A stretch of 63,229 nucleotides of DNA from Auritidibacter ignavus (GTDB lineage Bacteria > Actinomycetota > Actinomycetes > Actinomycetales > Micrococcaceae). Made by a program: the position numbers and the translations under genes. Under the pieces are notes generated by a model that did no database searches, was not told where the DNA came from, and worked only from the letters and a program-made list of their open reading frames with translations. Location of the stretch: positions 1-63,229 of the forward strand of contig NZ_RDQR01000014.1 in assembly GCF_003703835.1 (NCBI RefSeq). Direction: 5' to 3'. How positions within the stretch are numbered: position 1 is the stretch's first letter; every line of letters starts with the position of its first letter. Positions 51,842 through 59,729 of this stretch are shown here, piece by piece.

Positions 51842-53329
51842 ATGACAGAACATAAGCTTCCTACGGTGCCAGTAGCCCTGCTGCCGATCGCGGTTTTGGT
51901 GGTGATGGCCCTGCTGTCGATTTCTGTGTGGGATATCGACATGGTGATCCCGTTGATGTCAGCCGTGATCGTCACTGTCGTGATCGGTAAAGCGCTGGGA
52001 TATACCTGGCGAGAGCTGGAGCAGTCGATGGTCCGCGGTGTCAGTCGAGCACTGCCGGCCGTGTTCATCTTGTTTCTCATCGGTATGATTATCGGCACGT
52101 GGATCGAAGGTGGTCTGATTCCGACCATCATCTATTACGGTCTGACGGCCATCTGGCCGGTGGTTTTCCTTCCGCTGGCATGCCTGGTACCGGCCATCGT
52201 GTCGTTGGTGTTGGGGACTTCGCTGACCACCATCGCTACCGTCGGCATCGCCTTTATCGCGATTGGGCAGGGAATGGGCTTTCACCCAGCCCTGGTGGCC
52301 GGTGCCGTGATCTCCGGGGCCTTCTTCGGCGATAAGCTCTCCCCGCTGTCTGACACCACTAACTTGGCGGCCGCGATGGGCGGGGTTAAACTCTTCGACC
52401 ACATCCGCCATATGCTGTGGGATACCATACCCGCTCTGGTGATTGCGCTGGCCATCTACGCGTTCATCGGCTGGCCGATGGGCGCCGAGGGGAGCGTGGG
52501 TGATGGCGAGGTGACAGAACTTCTCACGGCTTTAGACGCCGAGTTCGTGATTCACCCCTTGCTGTTGATTGTGCCCGTGATCGCCATTGGGCTGATGCTA
52601 ATTCGGGTTCCGGCGCTCCTGACCCTGCTGATGGTGGCCCTTTTGGGGGCAGCCACGGCGTTAATCGTGCAGGGTAGCTCCCTGACCGAGGTCATGCAGT
52701 CGATGAGTGCTGGTATCGCCAGCGAAACTGGTGTGGAATTTATTGATTCTCTGCTCTCTCGGGGTGGTGTCGCCCAGATGCTGAGCACCATTGCCCTGGT
52801 CGTGGTCGCTACCGCCTTGGGCGGAATCTTGGAAAAAACCGGAGCCTTCAAATCGCTGGTGGGAACAGTGGTGCGCCGAGTCAAGCGCCCCGGTTCCATG
52901 GTCGCTACCTCGATGGGTGCCGGATTCACCGTGGCGATCTCCTCCGGTGAACAATATGTTTCTGTCCTGTTACCCGCACGCGCCTTCTTGGGCCCATACC
53001 AGAAGATGGGGTTGGCCCCGGTCAATCTCACCCGGGTGGCCGAGGCTGCTGGAACGGTCGGTATCAACCTCGTGCCCTGGTCCGTTCCCGCGGTCTTTGC
53101 AGCCGACGTTTTCGGCCTCTCGCCGCTGGAATTCATTCCCTTCGTGTTCTTTGCGATGCTCGTGCCGGTGATCAACTTGATCTATGCCTACACCGGATTC
53201 AGCATCAAACGCATCGACCCGCGCGATAACCCCACTGAGGTCATCCCTAGCTCCGATATTGATGTGAGCCAGTACCAAGATCTCAGCCCTGACACCCCGG
53301 GTTCGGCTTCCCACAAGCCGGCCAAATAG
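51842..53329 (+). CDS. nhaC: Na+/H+ antiporter, NhaC family
   Basis: A 495-aa membrane protein with about 12 helices. The family signature AGAVISGAFFGDKLSPLSDTTNLA (residues about 155-178) is clear, as is a second VALSG-like pattern around SMGAGFTVAISSGEQYVSVLLP. NhaC exchanges sodium for protons. ATG 51842 follows AAGGAG; the frame upstream to 51767 has no ribosome site. A Ser/Pro-rich C-terminal tail is present. It is downstream of the ribosomal terminator, so it has its own promoter. Confidence 0.9.
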   Translation: MTEHKLPTVPVALLPIAVLVVMALLSISVWDIDMVIPLMSAVIVTVVIGKALGYTWRELEQSMVRGVSRALPAVFILFLIGMIIGTWIEGGLIPTIIYYGLTAIWPVVFLPLACLVPAIVSLVLGTSLTTIATVGIAFIAIGQGMGFHPALVAGAVISGAFFGDKLSPLSDTTNLAAAMGGVKLFDHIRHMLWDTIPALVIALAIYAFIGWPMGAEGSVGDGEVTELLTALDAEFVIHPLLLIVPVIAIGLMLIRVPALLTLLMVALLGAATALIVQGSSLTEVMQSMSAGIASETGVEFIDSLLSRGGVAQMLSTIALVVVATALGGILEKTGAFKSLVGTVVRRVKRPGSMVATSMGAGFTVAISSGEQYVSVLLPARAFLGPYQKMGLAPVNLTRVAEAAGTVGINLVPWSVPAVFAADVFGLSPLEFIPFVFFAMLVPVINLIYAYTGFSIKRIDPRDNPTEVIPSSDIDVSQYQDLSPDTPGSASHKPAK

Positions 53330-53534
53330 CCGAAGGAGGTACAAGACCGGTTGCAGACACTTCGCACGTGGAGAAAATGTCCACATGCTGAGAGATCGCG
53401 CAGAATTCGGCGTGAAACTCGAGTAATCGCGACGAAAACTGCGTGTTGGAGCCGAAATGATGGTAGTTTCACGTCAGGGAGCCCAGTCAGGTGCTGGGCG
53501 GATTTACCTAACAACCAAACGTCCAGGAGGACAC

Positions 53535-53819
53535 ATGGCTATGAATCGTAGTGAACTCGTTGCAGCTGTTGCAGAGCGTTCCGGAAACTCTGCCAGCGCC
53601 GTCAACGGCGTGTTGGACGCCGTTTTCGAGGTTTTCGCCTCGCAGGTTTCCAAGGGTGAAAAGATCACCATCCCTGGCTGGTTCTCTGTTGAGCGCACCG
53701 ACCGCGCTGCTCGCACCGGACGCAACCCCCGCACCGGCGAAGCCATCGAGATTCCGGCAGGCCACGGTGTGAAGCTGTCCGCTGGGTCCAAGCTGAAGGC
53801 TGCTGCTTCCGGAGAGTAA
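53535..53819 (+). CDS. hup: HU family DNA-binding protein
   Basis: A 94-aa nucleoid protein: MNRSELVAAVAERSGNSASA at the start, the beta-arm with RTGRNPRTGEAIEIPAGHG and the final SAGSKLKAAASGE. Only the core HU domain is present, without the long Lys/Ala-rich tail found in some actinobacterial HupB proteins. A strong AGGAGG site precedes ATG 53535. A hairpin terminator follows at 53836. Confidence 0.95.
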   Translation: MAMNRSELVAAVAERSGNSASAVNGVLDAVFEVFASQVSKGEKITIPGWFSVERTDRAARTGRNPRTGEAIEIPAGHGVKLSAGSKLKAAASGE

Positions 53820-53835
53820 TCCTCCTCAGCATGTT

Positions 53836-53858
53836 GCGACAGGGCCTGGCTCTGTCGC
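53836..53858 (+). terminator. Hairpin after HU gene
   Basis: GCGACAG (53836-53842) and CTGTCGC (53852-53858) form a perfect 7-bp stem with a 9-nt loop, 16 bp after the HU stop. No T-run. Confidence 0.55.
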
Positions 53859-54008
53859 GGTGCCTCCGCAGGCCGTCACAAATCCGTGGTGGACTGCGGG
53901 GGCATTATCGTGTGCGGTGGCCTAGAGTTCACGATGTCAGCCCTCTGGGTCAAGGAGTGGCAGAATAGGCAGAGACCGCACCACACTTCGAGCATGTAAG
54001 GGCCCACT

Positions 54009-54737
54009 GTGTCAGCCACGACCACTCTGATCGGAACCGGAGAAGCTCCGTTCCGCTCTCGTGGTGTGCCTGCACCCCGACACCACGGCCCGGCACGCCT
54101 GGCACGTGGCTGGCTGGTGGCAGCCGGCTCGGCCAGCGTGGCCACCGTGGCCCACGTGATGGCGCACGGACTGGCGCACGGGCCCACCGGCTACGGGATC
54201 CTCGCCGACCTGATGCAGTTGCTGATCTCACCGGTCTGGCTGTTGACCGTCGTACTCTGCGCCCCAATTGCGACCTTGCTGGCCGGTCGGCGCATCTCCG
54301 GGTGGGCGACCGCGGTGATCCTGACCTTCGGCCAGATCATTTTTCACGGCGCCTCCACCCTGATCACCGCAGCTGCGGGCACCACCGTGACTGGCGTGGT
54401 CGCCCCGGGACACCCTGACCACCACGTCACCGGTATTATCGTCAACTCCGCCGAGACCGGTGCCGTGCCGTCGGCGGGCTCCGCGATGTTGATGGCCCAC
54501 CTGATGGCGGCGCTATTCACCACCGCGCTCATCGTCCACGGACAGCGGATCTGTCTGATCATGATCGACCGCACGGTGGTCGTCGTACCCCGCCGAATCT
54601 TCTCCTATACCGGGCTGGGCGTGGTGCCACAGCTACAGCCCCGGATACCTCGTAGCGCGCCGCGCTGGTGGATCCATCCCTGCGAGGCCTTATTCTCCTG
54701 GCACACTCGCGGACCACCGACTCAACCTTGTCTCTAA
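54009..54737 (+). CDS. His-rich membrane protein of copper cluster (unknown function)
   Basis: A 242-aa membrane protein with about five helices between residues 35 and 190. Histidine-bearing segments recur in or beside the helices: HVMAHGLAHGP (about 49-59), HPDHHV (about 137-142) and HLMAALF. The C-terminus is proline-rich and reads RSAPRWWIHP, WHTRG. It lies 91 bp upstream of copC on the same strand, which together with histidines suggests a copper-related role (inference). GTG 54009 is used; the ribosome site is unclear. Confidence 0.65.
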   Translation: MSATTTLIGTGEAPFRSRGVPAPRHHGPARLARGWLVAAGSASVATVAHVMAHGLAHGPTGYGILADLMQLLISPVWLLTVVLCAPIATLLAGRRISGWATAVILTFGQIIFHGASTLITAAAGTTVTGVVAPGHPDHHVTGIIVNSAETGAVPSAGSAMLMAHLMAALFTTALIVHGQRICLIMIDRTVVVVPRRIFSYTGLGVVPQLQPRIPRSAPRWWIHPCEALFSWHTRGPPTQPCL

Positions 54738-54828
54738 ACCACCTCACCGGCCGAGCCGGCTCTTTGGCGTGGCCAGAATCACTAATTTTCAACGTTGTCA
54801 CAACGTGTACAGACAAGGATGATGTATC

Positions 54829-55527
54829 GTGAACACCGCACTTGCCCTTGCACGCCATAGCGTGCGCATGACCACCATGATCACCGGCCTATTCATGGCC
54901 GTCATTCTCAGCTTCGGTATGGCACTGAGCCTGTCGGCGCCTGCCCAAGCCCACGACGTCCTCACCGAGACCACTCCGGCCGATGGTGAAGAAACCAGCA
55001 CCACCCCCGATGAGGTGCGCCTGACCTTCTCTGGCCAACCCACTGAGGGGGCCAACCTCGCTAACCTGATCACCGTCTCGGATGCAGACGGTCAGGAATG
55101 GCAGACCGGTGAGGTCTCGGTCGAAGGCTATGACATCGCCGTCGATGTCTGCCCCGGGCTACCTGCCGGCGACTACGAGATCAGCTACCGGGTGATCTAC
55201 TCCGATGGGCACACCGGCGAAGACACCATGAGCTTCACCAATGCTGATCCCAACGCCCCGGAGTCCGGCGACCCCGCGAAAGACTGCGATGGGGCGGCTG
55301 AGGAACCCACCGAGGAAGCCTCCAGCGAAGTCAGCGAGGAAGGCACCCAAACGGCAGAAGCCAACACGGCCACCCAAACCGGCGAGAACACCGAGGAAGC
55401 CTCCATCTTTACCTCCTGGGTGTTCTGGGCGATCGTTGCGGCTGTGGTCTTGGTGGTTGTCATTGTCGTGGCATTGATTATGCGTGCCGGCCGTGGCAAC
55501 TCGCCCGAGGCCGATACCAAGCGCTAA
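54829..55527 (+). CDS. copC: CopC domain copper-binding protein, membrane-anchored
   Basis: A 232-aa exported protein. A signal sequence (residues about 1-41) ends at SAPAQAHD, so the mature N-terminus would carry the copper-binding histidine. The CopC beta-barrel (about 42-145) contains RLTFSGQPTEGA and YRVIYSDGHTGED with another copper histidine. An acidic Thr/Glu-rich linker (about 150-190) is followed by a C-terminal transmembrane helix (about 195-222) and a short charged tail. It delivers or buffers copper near the CopD-CtaG fusion 46 bp downstream. GTG 54829 is used. Confidence 0.9.
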   Translation: MNTALALARHSVRMTTMITGLFMAVILSFGMALSLSAPAQAHDVLTETTPADGEETSTTPDEVRLTFSGQPTEGANLANLITVSDADGQEWQTGEVSVEGYDIAVDVCPGLPAGDYEISYRVIYSDGHTGEDTMSFTNADPNAPESGDPAKDCDGAAEEPTEEASSEVSEEGTQTAEANTATQTGENTEEASIFTSWVFWAIVAAVVLVVVIVVALIMRAGRGNSPEADTKR

Positions 55528-55573
55528 CACCTTGCTGATCCAGCCCCCAGTGGGCAGAAAGTGACCGGTTACC

Positions 55574-57736
55574 GTGAAGACCATCGAGAAAACTCCGAGC
55601 ACCGCCCCGGTGCGGCAGTCGAGCGTCGGTATGCCCGCTTGGGTATGGCCGGTTGCGATCGTGCTCGGGGGACTCACCGTGGTGGTAGCTGGTCTCGCCG
55701 CTGGGGTCACCGGAGTCCAACAACTCTCTGACCCCGGTGGCCTAACCCGCTGGGGGCTGCCGATCACCAAAGTCATACACTCGCTGGCCTGGGCAACCAC
55801 CGTTGGTGCGCTCGTGTTCGCCTGCGCCATCCTGCCACGCTGGGCTGGCCCCAGCTACCAAATCCGCCGGGCCGTGCACCGGGGAGAGACAGTAAACCTC
55901 AACGAGCATCCGACCTATACCCGCGTGATGCTCATCGCCTCCATCTCTTCGGTCATCTGGACCGTGAGCGCGCTGAGCCAGTTGGTATTCACCTACTCCG
56001 ACATGGCCGGGATGCCGCTCAACGCCTCACCAGAGTTCTCCATCGGCCTGGTGGACTTCGTGCTCTCGATCGCGGTGGGCCGGGCCTGGTTCGCCATGAC
56101 CCTCATCGCAGCGGTGGTGACCTCGCTGATTTTTGGACTTCGAGGTGCCACCTCGATGGCCTTCACCGCCGTGCTGGCCCTGATCGGTATCGTCCCTATG
56201 GCGCTGATCGGGCACTCTTCCTCCGGAGATGACCACTTCGCTGCCGTGAACTCGATCGGACTACACTTGCTTGGCGTGTTGCTGTGGGTGGGAGGGCTAC
56301 TTGTCCTCGGTCTGAGCGCCACCACTCTGATCGGCCAGGACCGCGCCCGCGAGACCGCCGGTTCCGGGGTCGCCGACCAGCCCCTGGTCTACGTGGTGCT
56401 GGCCCGCTTCTCCGTGCTGGCCGCCCTGTCGATCATGACCGTGGCCCTGTCCGGGGTGATCAACGCCGACATTCGGATGAACAGCATCAACGAGTTGGCA
56501 CTACCCTACGGGGTGCTGATCGTGGCCAAGTTCCTCATCACGGTGCTTCTCGCCCTGGTTGGGTTCGCCCACCGTCAGGTCGTGATTCCGCAGTTGAAAA
56601 CCGGTTCAGCTGAACCCGGCCCCGGGGCCAAGCGACTGTTGTGGCGACTGATCGGGGTCGAAGTGGTGCTGATGGTCGTGATAACCACCGTGGCAGTGAT
56701 CCTGGCCCGGACCGAGCCTCCCAAGCCCGAAGAAGAACCCCCAGAAGCTTCCCCGGCGCGGTTGCTGACCGGTTATGAGCTTCCGCCCGAGCTGACCTTT
56801 GACCGCTGGTTCACCGAATGGCGGCTGAACTGGTTGTGGGTGGCCATCATCGTGTTCTTGGCCCTGTGGTACCTGAGGGCCTTCCTGCGGCTACGTCGTC
56901 GTGGCGATAACTGGCCGGTGTTACGGCTAGTGTCCTTCATGGCCGGACTCGTGGTGCTGATGTGGGTCACTTCCGGGGCCCCGGCAGTGTACGGGATGAT
57001 TTTGTTCTCCGCCCACATGGTCGCCCACATGACCCTGACCATGATCGCCCCACTCTTCATGGTGTTGGGTGCGCCCATCACCCTAGCCATGCGCTCACTA
57101 CCGGCTCGAGCTGATGGCACCCGCGGGCCCCGAGAATGGATGTTGTGGCTGTTGCAATCCTGGTGGGCGAAGCTGGTGACCCACCCGATCTTTGCTGCTA
57201 TCAACTTTGCCGGTTCCATCCTGATCTTCTACTACACGCCATTCTTCGGATTCGCGTTGGACCAGCACATCGGCCACGAACTGATGAACTTCCACTTCTT
57301 GATCACCGGGTTCATTTTTGCCTCGGTGATGGTCGGGATTGATCCGTTGCCACACCGCCCCAACTACCCGCTACGACTGGTGTTGCTGTTGGCCACCATG
57401 GTCTTCCACGCCTTCATCGGGGTGGCGATGACCGGATCGGAATCCTTGCTGGAAGCCGAATGGTTTTCTGCGATTGGACGCGACTGGGGTCCTTCGGCCA
57501 TCGCAGACCAACAGATCGGTGGCGCGATCATGTGGGGCATCGGTGAATTCCCCACAGTGATTATGGCTATTATTACCGTGGTCCAGTGGCGTCGGTATGA
57601 TCTGGCTGTGGCTGCCCGCCGGGATCGTCGTGCCGACCGAGACGGCGATGCTGAATTGCAGGCCTGGAACCGGATGTATGCGCAGATGGCGACCGAGGAT
57701 GAGTACTACGCAGACAGCTCGTCACGATACCAATAG
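55574..57736 (+). CDS. CopD-CtaG fusion: copper transport and cytochrome oxidase assembly membrane protein
   Basis: A 720-aa protein with about 15 helices. Residues about 20-380 match CopD (TKVIHSLAWATTVGAL, IGHSSSGDDHFAAVNSIGLHLLGVLLWVGG, FAHRQVVIP). Residues about 410-690 match the caa3_CtaG assembly factor (LYLRAFLRLRRRG, FSAHMVAHMTLTMIAPLFMVLGAP, INFHFLITGFIFA-type and DPLPHRPNYPLR). The protein probably imports or hands over copper during Cu-oxidase assembly. It starts 46 bp after copC and is followed by a lipoprotein gene 53 bp later, giving a likely three-gene operon with the His-rich protein upstream. Confidence 0.93.
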   Translation: MKTIEKTPSTAPVRQSSVGMPAWVWPVAIVLGGLTVVVAGLAAGVTGVQQLSDPGGLTRWGLPITKVIHSLAWATTVGALVFACAILPRWAGPSYQIRRAVHRGETVNLNEHPTYTRVMLIASISSVIWTVSALSQLVFTYSDMAGMPLNASPEFSIGLVDFVLSIAVGRAWFAMTLIAAVVTSLIFGLRGATSMAFTAVLALIGIVPMALIGHSSSGDDHFAAVNSIGLHLLGVLLWVGGLLVLGLSATTLIGQDRARETAGSGVADQPLVYVVLARFSVLAALSIMTVALSGVINADIRMNSINELALPYGVLIVAKFLITVLLALVGFAHRQVVIPQLKTGSAEPGPGAKRLLWRLIGVEVVLMVVITTVAVILARTEPPKPEEEPPEASPARLLTGYELPPELTFDRWFTEWRLNWLWVAIIVFLALWYLRAFLRLRRRGDNWPVLRLVSFMAGLVVLMWVTSGAPAVYGMILFSAHMVAHMTLTMIAPLFMVLGAPITLAMRSLPARADGTRGPREWMLWLLQSWWAKLVTHPIFAAINFAGSILIFYYTPFFGFALDQHIGHELMNFHFLITGFIFASVMVGIDPLPHRPNYPLRLVLLLATMVFHAFIGVAMTGSESLLEAEWFSAIGRDWGPSAIADQQIGGAIMWGIGEFPTVIMAIITVVQWRRYDLAVAARRDRRADRDGDAELQAWNRMYAQMATEDEYYADSSSRYQ

Positions 57737-57789
57737 CGGCACGTACGCCCGATAAACCATTCACCAGACCACGAGAAGGGGATCACCAG

Positions 57790-58629
57790 ATGGCCACCAC
57801 ACCAATTGCTCATGCCAATGCTCCCACGCTACTGGGTGTTAGTCTGGCCGGGCTGATGGTCGTTACCGGGTGCTCTTCAGAACCAGCTGACCCCGACCCG
57901 TCGGGAACCGAAGTAGCCACCGACGCTCACAGGGGTGTGGAAGCGCTACTGGATCCACAGGCCCGCCCGGATCAGCACGGGGTCGGTGCCGGGGCCCAAC
58001 GTGCGGCCTCCTTCGGCTTCGACCGTCAAATCGTGGCCACCGACGACGAAATCTCCACCGCCCGCGACGAAGCCAACGAGAGACAAGATCAAGCCGAAGC
58101 CACCCAAGTCAGTCCCAGCTCGTGTCAACAAGCCGTCGCGAAGATGGACTGGTCGCCACTGCTGGCGGACTCCGAACAGATCACCCGCCTGGATTTTGGG
58201 ACCGAGACCTTCAACGGGGCCGGGACCATCGAAATCGCCGGTCTAGACGCCGAGCGGGGCGGTGGCGCGCAGGCCCAGGAGCAACTGGACGCCTACCAGG
58301 CCACCGTCGAGGAGCTCACCGGGGACTGCTCCGAGGTTGACTTGGACATCCCCTCCGGGGAGACCACCCTGACCTATACGATGCGCTCTGAAGCCGTGGA
58401 GCCAGACCAGGGTAGCGGGCTGCTGTGGTCCCGCGTTCCCCGGGGATCAGCAACCCAACAACACGGTGAAGCAGTCACTGCCCTGGTGCTGACCACCGAA
58501 CACGATGGGTACGCGGTGATGGTCTCTTTCGCCGGTGACAGCGAGGTGTCCTCCGAGGAGTTCCACACCATGGCCGATGAGATCCTGGAGGCGACCCTGT
58601 CGGGGATCGACGGTGAGGTCAACTCCTAG
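57790..58629 (+). CDS. Lipoprotein of unknown function
   Basis: A 279-aa lipoprotein. The signal peptide ends in a lipobox VVTGC (cysteine at residue about 28). The mature part is acidic, with an Asp/Glu/Gln-rich helix region (about 85-115) followed by a mixed alpha/beta domain (about 115-270) containing two cysteines (SSCQQAV, GDCSEVD) that may form a disulfide. The domain pattern (TRLDFGTETFNG, ALVLTTEHDGYAVMVSF, EILEATL) resembles actinobacterial sensor-like lipoproteins of the PknH/LprG-neighbour type, but I do not assign a family. It is 53 bp after the CopD-CtaG gene. Confidence 0.8.
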   Translation: MATTPIAHANAPTLLGVSLAGLMVVTGCSSEPADPDPSGTEVATDAHRGVEALLDPQARPDQHGVGAGAQRAASFGFDRQIVATDDEISTARDEANERQDQAEATQVSPSSCQQAVAKMDWSPLLADSEQITRLDFGTETFNGAGTIEIAGLDAERGGGAQAQEQLDAYQATVEELTGDCSEVDLDIPSGETTLTYTMRSEAVEPDQGSGLLWSRVPRGSATQQHGEAVTALVLTTEHDGYAVMVSFAGDSEVSSEEFHTMADEILEATLSGIDGEVNS

Positions 58630-58651
58630 AAATCCTTCCAGACATACATCA

Positions 58652-58676
58652 GGCCGCCCGGAATATCCGGACGGCC
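58652..58676. terminator. Hairpin between convergent lipoprotein and YrdC-like genes
   Basis: GGCCGCCCGGA (58652-58662) pairs with TCCGGACGGCC (58666-58676), one mismatch, 3-nt loop. It can act on both strands. Confidence 0.6.
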
Positions 58677-58783
58677 CAACGTCGTGCTGTGAATGATGAG
58701 TCACCGATAGCTTAGCGACCGAGCAGAATGTGAGCGAATTATGACGTGAAGCTCAGCTTCTACTCAGTATGCCACTCTCGGCT

Positions 58784-59566
58784 TTAGTAGTAATGGCCCT
58801 GGCGGAAGTCCCAAGACAGGAAATGATCCGACAGGTTACGCAAAATCTGGTCCAGGTAGACACCTTTGCGAATGAGCATCGGAGCCGGAGTGACATCGCG
58901 CTCGCCCTTCTGCTCGGGCACCAGGGTTCCCTGATCATCGACGAAGGACACCATCACGCCCTGCTCCCACCGGGTCTCCACGGTGGCATCGGGCTGGATG
59001 GAGGCCACGTAATCATCGGCCTCAATGATCAGATCCACACCCTGTTCGATGCGTTCGCCGATCCCCGACACCAAGCCACGGTTACCCTGGCCGGAAGGAT
59101 TCGCCGAGGACGCGAAGACTAGCTCGCCGTCTTCTTCCCACCGGGCCCGGGCAATCTGCTCACCGGGCTTGCCAAAGGCCATCACAAAACACGAGGTGCC
59201 ACGACCGTCCATGACCAGCTCTTCAGCACCGGCGGGAATATAGCGCTTGGCCTCGTGCTTCCAGGGCAGAATGCAGCCCATCAGGACATCTTGTTCTTCG
59301 TGCGTGCGGTAGAAGGCCTCCACCTCGTCGTTGAGCTCGGCCAATTCCGTGATCTGGTCGACCGAACCGCACAGCACCACGGCCGGCTTATTGCGCTTGC
59401 GCTGTTTGAGGTCGAATTTGCGCTCGAGCCCTCCAAGATCCGAGGTCATCACAATATAACCAACTTTGGTGGGGGAGACGATGGCCTTCCCGCCGGCCCG
59501 CATCAGCGCCAGGCCCTCACTGTTGAGCTCACCGTCCCAATGGACCATCGGTGCTTTCTCGGACAT
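58784..59566 (-). CDS. Sua5/YciO/YrdC-family protein
   Basis: A 260-aa protein of the YrdC fold, which makes threonylcarbamoyl-AMP in the t6A pathway or acts as a less-known YciO relative. N-terminal KVGYIVMTSDLGG and LKQRKRNKPAVVLCGS carry the basic nucleotide-binding signature, and SSANPSGQGNRG the S-x-N motif. The protein continues past the core with about 55 residues (YVASIQPDATVETRWEQ, LIRKGVYLD). ATG 59566 is preceded by AGGAGT; an upstream frame to 59647 has no site. Whether it is the cell's essential TsaC or an accessory paralogue is not evident. Confidence 0.85.
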   Translation of the reverse strand: MSEKAPMVHWDGELNSEGLALMRAGGKAIVSPTKVGYIVMTSDLGGLERKFDLKQRKRNKPAVVLCGSVDQITELAELNDEVEAFYRTHEEQDVLMGCILPWKHEAKRYIPAGAEELVMDGRGTSCFVMAFGKPGEQIARARWEEDGELVFASSANPSGQGNRGLVSGIGERIEQGVDLIIEADDYVASIQPDATVETRWEQGVMVSFVDDQGTLVPEQKGERDVTPAPMLIRKGVYLDQILRNLSDHFLSWDFRQGHYY

Positions 59567-59729
59567 GGATGGGTACTCCTTCGACTCGGAGGTTATCTGG
59601 GTCACGACCCAAGTGTAGCCAGGCCCCGCCACCGCCTTGAGTAACACGCCACCCGATGATCACTATGTGAGATAACGAAGCGTGAAATGCTCCGAGCTGA
59701 ACGTCTCCGTCATCAGGGAGAATAGATCT

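Noticed and set aside
52552-53175. Minus-strand frame of 207 codons inside nhaC
   Set aside because: Shadow of the antiporter; no independent support.
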